Part shown: positions 3,576 through 5,617 of the stretch, one piece after another
Layout: every line of letters starts with the position of its first letter
Position numbering within the stretch: the first letter of the stretch is position 1
DNA from: Candidatus Heimdallarchaeota archaeon
GTDB lineage: Archaea; Asgardarchaeota; Heimdallarchaeia; Heimdallarchaeales; Kariarchaeaceae
Assembly (NCBI GenBank): GCA_022574115.1
Contig: JACZSS010000227.1
Location: forward strand, 1-5,617
DNA length: 5,617 nucleotides
Direction of reading: 5' to 3'
The notes under the pieces: generated by a model
Databases searched by the model: none
Told to the model about the DNA's origin: nothing
Seen by the model: only the letters and a program-made list of their open reading frames with translations
Program-made: the position numbers and the translations under genes

Positions 3576-5617
3576 ATGGCTCGAGCAAGTTTAATTTTAG
3601 CTGGATTATTAGGAATCCTGGGAGTTGCCGCAATCAGCGGTGGATTCCTTTTTGGAAATTTTGTAACCACTTCAATTACGGAAGGCATAGAGGATGCTTT
3701 AGTAATTCTACGTGATGAAGACGATTATGCAGATTGGTTAACAAACGAGGATGATGGCGATATTCCCAGGTATAAGACATATTACTTTTGGAATCTGACG
3801 AATGCTGCGGCATATTTGACTGGCGCAGATCCTGTAATGAAAGAAATTGGTCCATATGTTTTCAGACAGTTCGATCGCAAGATTCAAGTTGAATTTAATG
3901 CCGATAATACTGAAGTTACATACTTAACTTATACATATTATGTATTCGAAGCGGGATTGTCTGCAGACGGAGCATCGGTTGAGGATAGGATTATTAATAT
4001 CAACACCGCTTATCTTGGTGCAATCGCGGGCGCAGGATCTGAAGCCGCTTTGGTAATTGGTTTTGTTGGTCCAGTAGTTGCAGGAATTGTGGATGGTTTA
4101 GTAACAACTTTCAGTGAAGGAGTAATAGTTCAAGGAGAATCGCTTGCGATAACAACTATCTTAGCTGGATTACAAGGCGATTTCACTGATGGTGTGCAGG
4201 TTACTGGCGCCGCAACTGCCTTGGCTACAATAGCTGAAGGGTTGACTGAAAATTTTGTTAGTGGTGTCCTAACTCAAGCCTTGGCTATTGGACTTGAAGA
4301 TATTCAAGCAGGTGTAACTGAAGAGTTGGAGTTTGCTGTAAATTCAACGGTGAGTGCCAATCTGATAGCTGGTAATTGGGCTGCACTACAAGGAGCTACC
4401 GATACAACGACTGCAAATTTTATTTTCTTCAATGATGCAAGTGCTCAGGGAGATTTTGGTTTAACGATCAATGGGGTTGCAGGATATTTAACTTCCAATA
4501 CATTGGATTTAACCTATACCAACGATTCTATAACTGCATTTCTTCATGAAGGTGCGCCATCTCTTGGTGTTCAAGGATGGCTTGAGGACTTAGATACAGG
4601 CATGGGAATTCTTGGATATCTAATTGCCTATGAAAAGGCAATTACAAATGACGGACTTAACAATGCAACCATGATGCTGATGTATAATGCAACACAGGCT
4701 CAATTGGATGGAGCCGCTGCTTATCTTACGATGTATTTGATTGATAGTAATGCAGTTGTGGCTGGGGCTCATCTTGTAGATAAAGGAATATCTACTCAAG
4801 CAGCAGCAGAATTGTTATTCTATGATCAGTGGGCTAACTCAACTTCTGTCCCTGGTGGAGTTGATCTAATAGATGACATGATTGATGCTCCAAGTGGATT
4901 TGAGGTCGGAAGCGATTTCTTAGGTGGTGCCCCTACTGCGTCAAATATTTCAAGAAACACGACACTGAGATTATTTGATTCGTCAAATGGATTGGCTTTG
5001 TCTAATGTTACAGGAACAGCCACTTGGTTATTGGCAGCAGCCGGAAATACAACCTTGCAAGGTTTGCTCACCTCAGCTTATCTTGATTTGAATCTGACCC
5101 AATTTGGAATGATCTATGCATGGATTGCAGGCTTCTATACGAATTTTATCACGCCTGCTACTGTGGCGAATTTTTCCCCTCTTGGTGTCATCTCGACAGA
5201 CGATATTGGATATCTCCAGTTTGGTAATTCTTTCGTTACAAGTGGGGACAGTCTACTTGATTTGGATCCCTCACTACTGCTAGAAGCTGAATTTTGGGCG
5301 TGGTCTGAACGAGTTGACTCTGATGATCATACCCTTAATGTGACTAACAGTCGAGGGTTGCTGAGTGGTTCGATGAATCTAACTGATGCAACTGGTGTGG
5401 GTACATTTCTAGCATTAGCTACTGGTAATAATATTACCGGAATTAATACTCTATTTGGAACCAAATTAGAAATCACGGATCTGCTGAATTTGACTCGGTA
5501 CATCACATATCTCATCGATTCATTTGTTCTTGCAGCTCTTCCAATAACTGCATGGGATGAATTAGCATATTTCCATTGGGGTAACGGTGCGGTGACTAGT
5601 GGGTTAAGCCTATTTGA
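3576..5617 (+). CDS. CD36/LIMP-2 (scavenger receptor class B) family membrane protein, N-terminal 680 residues
   Basis: The frame is open from ATG 3576 to the window end with no stop. Residues 5-28 form a membrane anchor, followed by an extracytoplasmic domain as in CD36. Residues 29-145 align with the CD36/LIMP-2 N-terminal region in order: TTSITEGIEDAL, YYFWNLTN (69-76), a proline-containing turn, KEIGPYVFRQF (89-99), a beta-rich stretch with NTEVTYLTYTYYVFE (111-125), and NINTAYLGAI (141-150). In eukaryotes these proteins bind lipids, lipoproteins or lysosomal enzymes; the role here is unknown. From 150 on it departs from animal members: 24-residue repeats (about 153-248), then three related units each ending in a motif such as LAYFHWGN. 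Sixteen N-x-S/T sequons and no cysteine are visible. Animal family members have about 470-500 residues in total; this one exceeds 680 without reaching the C-terminal half or second anchor. A weak GAGAGATC ribosome-binding site precedes the ATG. Homology is strong; the cellular role is not inferable. Confidence 0.88.
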   Translation, partial: MARASLILAGLLGILGVAAISGGFLFGNFVTTSITEGIEDALVILRDEDDYADWLTNEDDGDIPRYKTYYFWNLTNAAAYLTGADPVMKEIGPYVFRQFDRKIQVEFNADNTEVTYLTYTYYVFEAGLSADGASVEDRIININTAYLGAIAGAGSEAALVIGFVGPVVAGIVDGLVTTFSEGVIVQGESLAITTILAGLQGDFTDGVQVTGAATALATIAEGLTENFVSGVLTQALAIGLEDIQAGVTEELEFAVNSTVSANLIAGNWAALQGATDTTTANFIFFNDASAQGDFGLTINGVAGYLTSNTLDLTYTNDSITAFLHEGAPSLGVQGWLEDLDTGMGILGYLIAYEKAITNDGLNNATMMLMYNATQAQLDGAAAYLTMYLIDSNAVVAGAHLVDKGISTQAAAELLFYDQWANSTSVPGGVDLIDDMIDAPSGFEVGSDFLGGAPTASNISRNTTLRLFDSSNGLALSNVTGTATWLLAAAGNTTLQGLLTSAYLDLNLTQFGMIYAWIAGFYTNFITPATVANFSPLGVISTDDIGYLQFGNSFVTSGDSLLDLDPSLLLEAEFWAWSERVDSDDHTLNVTNSRGLLSGSMNLTDATGVGTFLALATGNNITGINTLFGTKLEITDLLNLTRYITYLIDSFVLAALPITAWDELAYFHWGNGAVTSGLSLF
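4032..4319 (+). repeat. Tandem 24-residue (72-nt) repeats in the CD36-like ectodomain
   Basis: Residues 177-200, 201-224 and 225-248 are three copies in exact register without gaps. Each has Phe at position 3, Gly-Val at 6-7, small residues or Ala in the middle, Ile at 19 and Gly at 22 followed by Leu or Val. Compare FSEGVIVQG, FTDGVQVTG and FVSGVLTQA at positions 3-11, and TILAGL, TIAEGL and DIQAGV at 18-23. Residues 153-176 look like a fourth, divergent copy ending GIVDGL, and 249-272 may be a worn fifth. The copies are diverged at DNA level, so this is an old protein repeat, not a recent slippage product. Confidence 0.62.
4530..5603 (+). repeat. Three related units of about 90-105 residues in the CD36-like ectodomain
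   Basis: Units lie at residues about 319-423, 464-557 and 586-676. Units 2 and 3 are clearly related: both have a Ser-Asn/Asn-Ser Gly-Leu start, an asparagine-threonine-glycine stretch, an LxAxxGN(N/T) segment, an NLT-containing helix region, and the endings IGYLQFGNSFVTSG and LAYFHWGNGAVTSG. Unit 1 is weaker but has LGVQGWL at the start and AELLFYDQWANST at the end. The end motif resembles the ELLWGY segment that closes the apical helical bundle of animal CD36, so this bundle may have been multiplied here; that link is inference. Confidence 0.5.

Noticed and set aside
4826..5515. Two minus-strand frames (4826-5071 and 5327-5515)
   Set aside because: They are shadows of the CD36-like gene on the other strand, with no family resemblance.
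5615..5617. TGA at the last three bases as the stop of the CD36-like gene
   Set aside because: It is out of frame: the codons in use begin at 5613 (TTT) and 5616 (GA-), so the gene runs on past the window.

Overview
The window is one end of a contig, most likely from an archaeon, and an Asgard-type archaeon is my best guess. That is an inference, and it rests on three things. Genes lack clear Shine-Dalgarno sites but have TATA-like boxes about 37 nt before the start codon. The base composition is moderately AT-rich (about 40% GC where I counted). The last gene is a homologue of CD36/LIMP-2, a membrane-protein family known mainly from eukaryotes. No rRNA or marker gene is present to prove the taxon.

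Layout: (1) Bases 1 to about 235 are GC-rich (57% by hand count) and carry the 5' end of an unrecognised minus-strand reading frame with about 70% GC at third codon positions. They abut, at an A5G5 run, (2) a QueA-like gene cut off after about 81 residues on the minus strand. This looks like a chimeric contig end or a recombination breakpoint. (3) Just upstream of the QueA-like gene, also on the minus strand and overlapping it by 8 nt, is a complete short-chain dehydrogenase/reductase (SDR). The two form a translationally coupled pair. (4) A 213-nt divergent intergenic region contains a TATA-like box for the SDR and several small inverted repeats. (5) On the plus strand lie an aldo-keto reductase, then a bifunctional chorismate mutase-prephenate dehydrogenase (TyrA, tyrosine biosynthesis) with its own TATA-like box. 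(6) From 3576 to the window end there is an open reading frame of at least 680 codons for a CD36-family membrane protein.

The CD36-like protein is the most notable content. Its N-terminal part follows CD36/LIMP-2 closely: an N-terminal membrane anchor, then WNLTN, then EIGPYVFR. Where animal CD36 proteins have their short apical helical bundle, it instead carries an array of 24-residue repeats, followed by about three copies of a unit of roughly 90-105 residues, each ending in an aromatic/WGN-like motif. Sixteen N-glycosylation sequons and no cysteine are seen in the visible part. The protein runs off the window, so its C-terminal half and second membrane anchor are not seen.

The genes do not form one pathway. 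The SDR and QueA-like genes are one unit, TyrA is housekeeping amino-acid metabolism, the aldo-keto reductase is a general carbonyl reductase, and the CD36-like gene appears to be its own unit.
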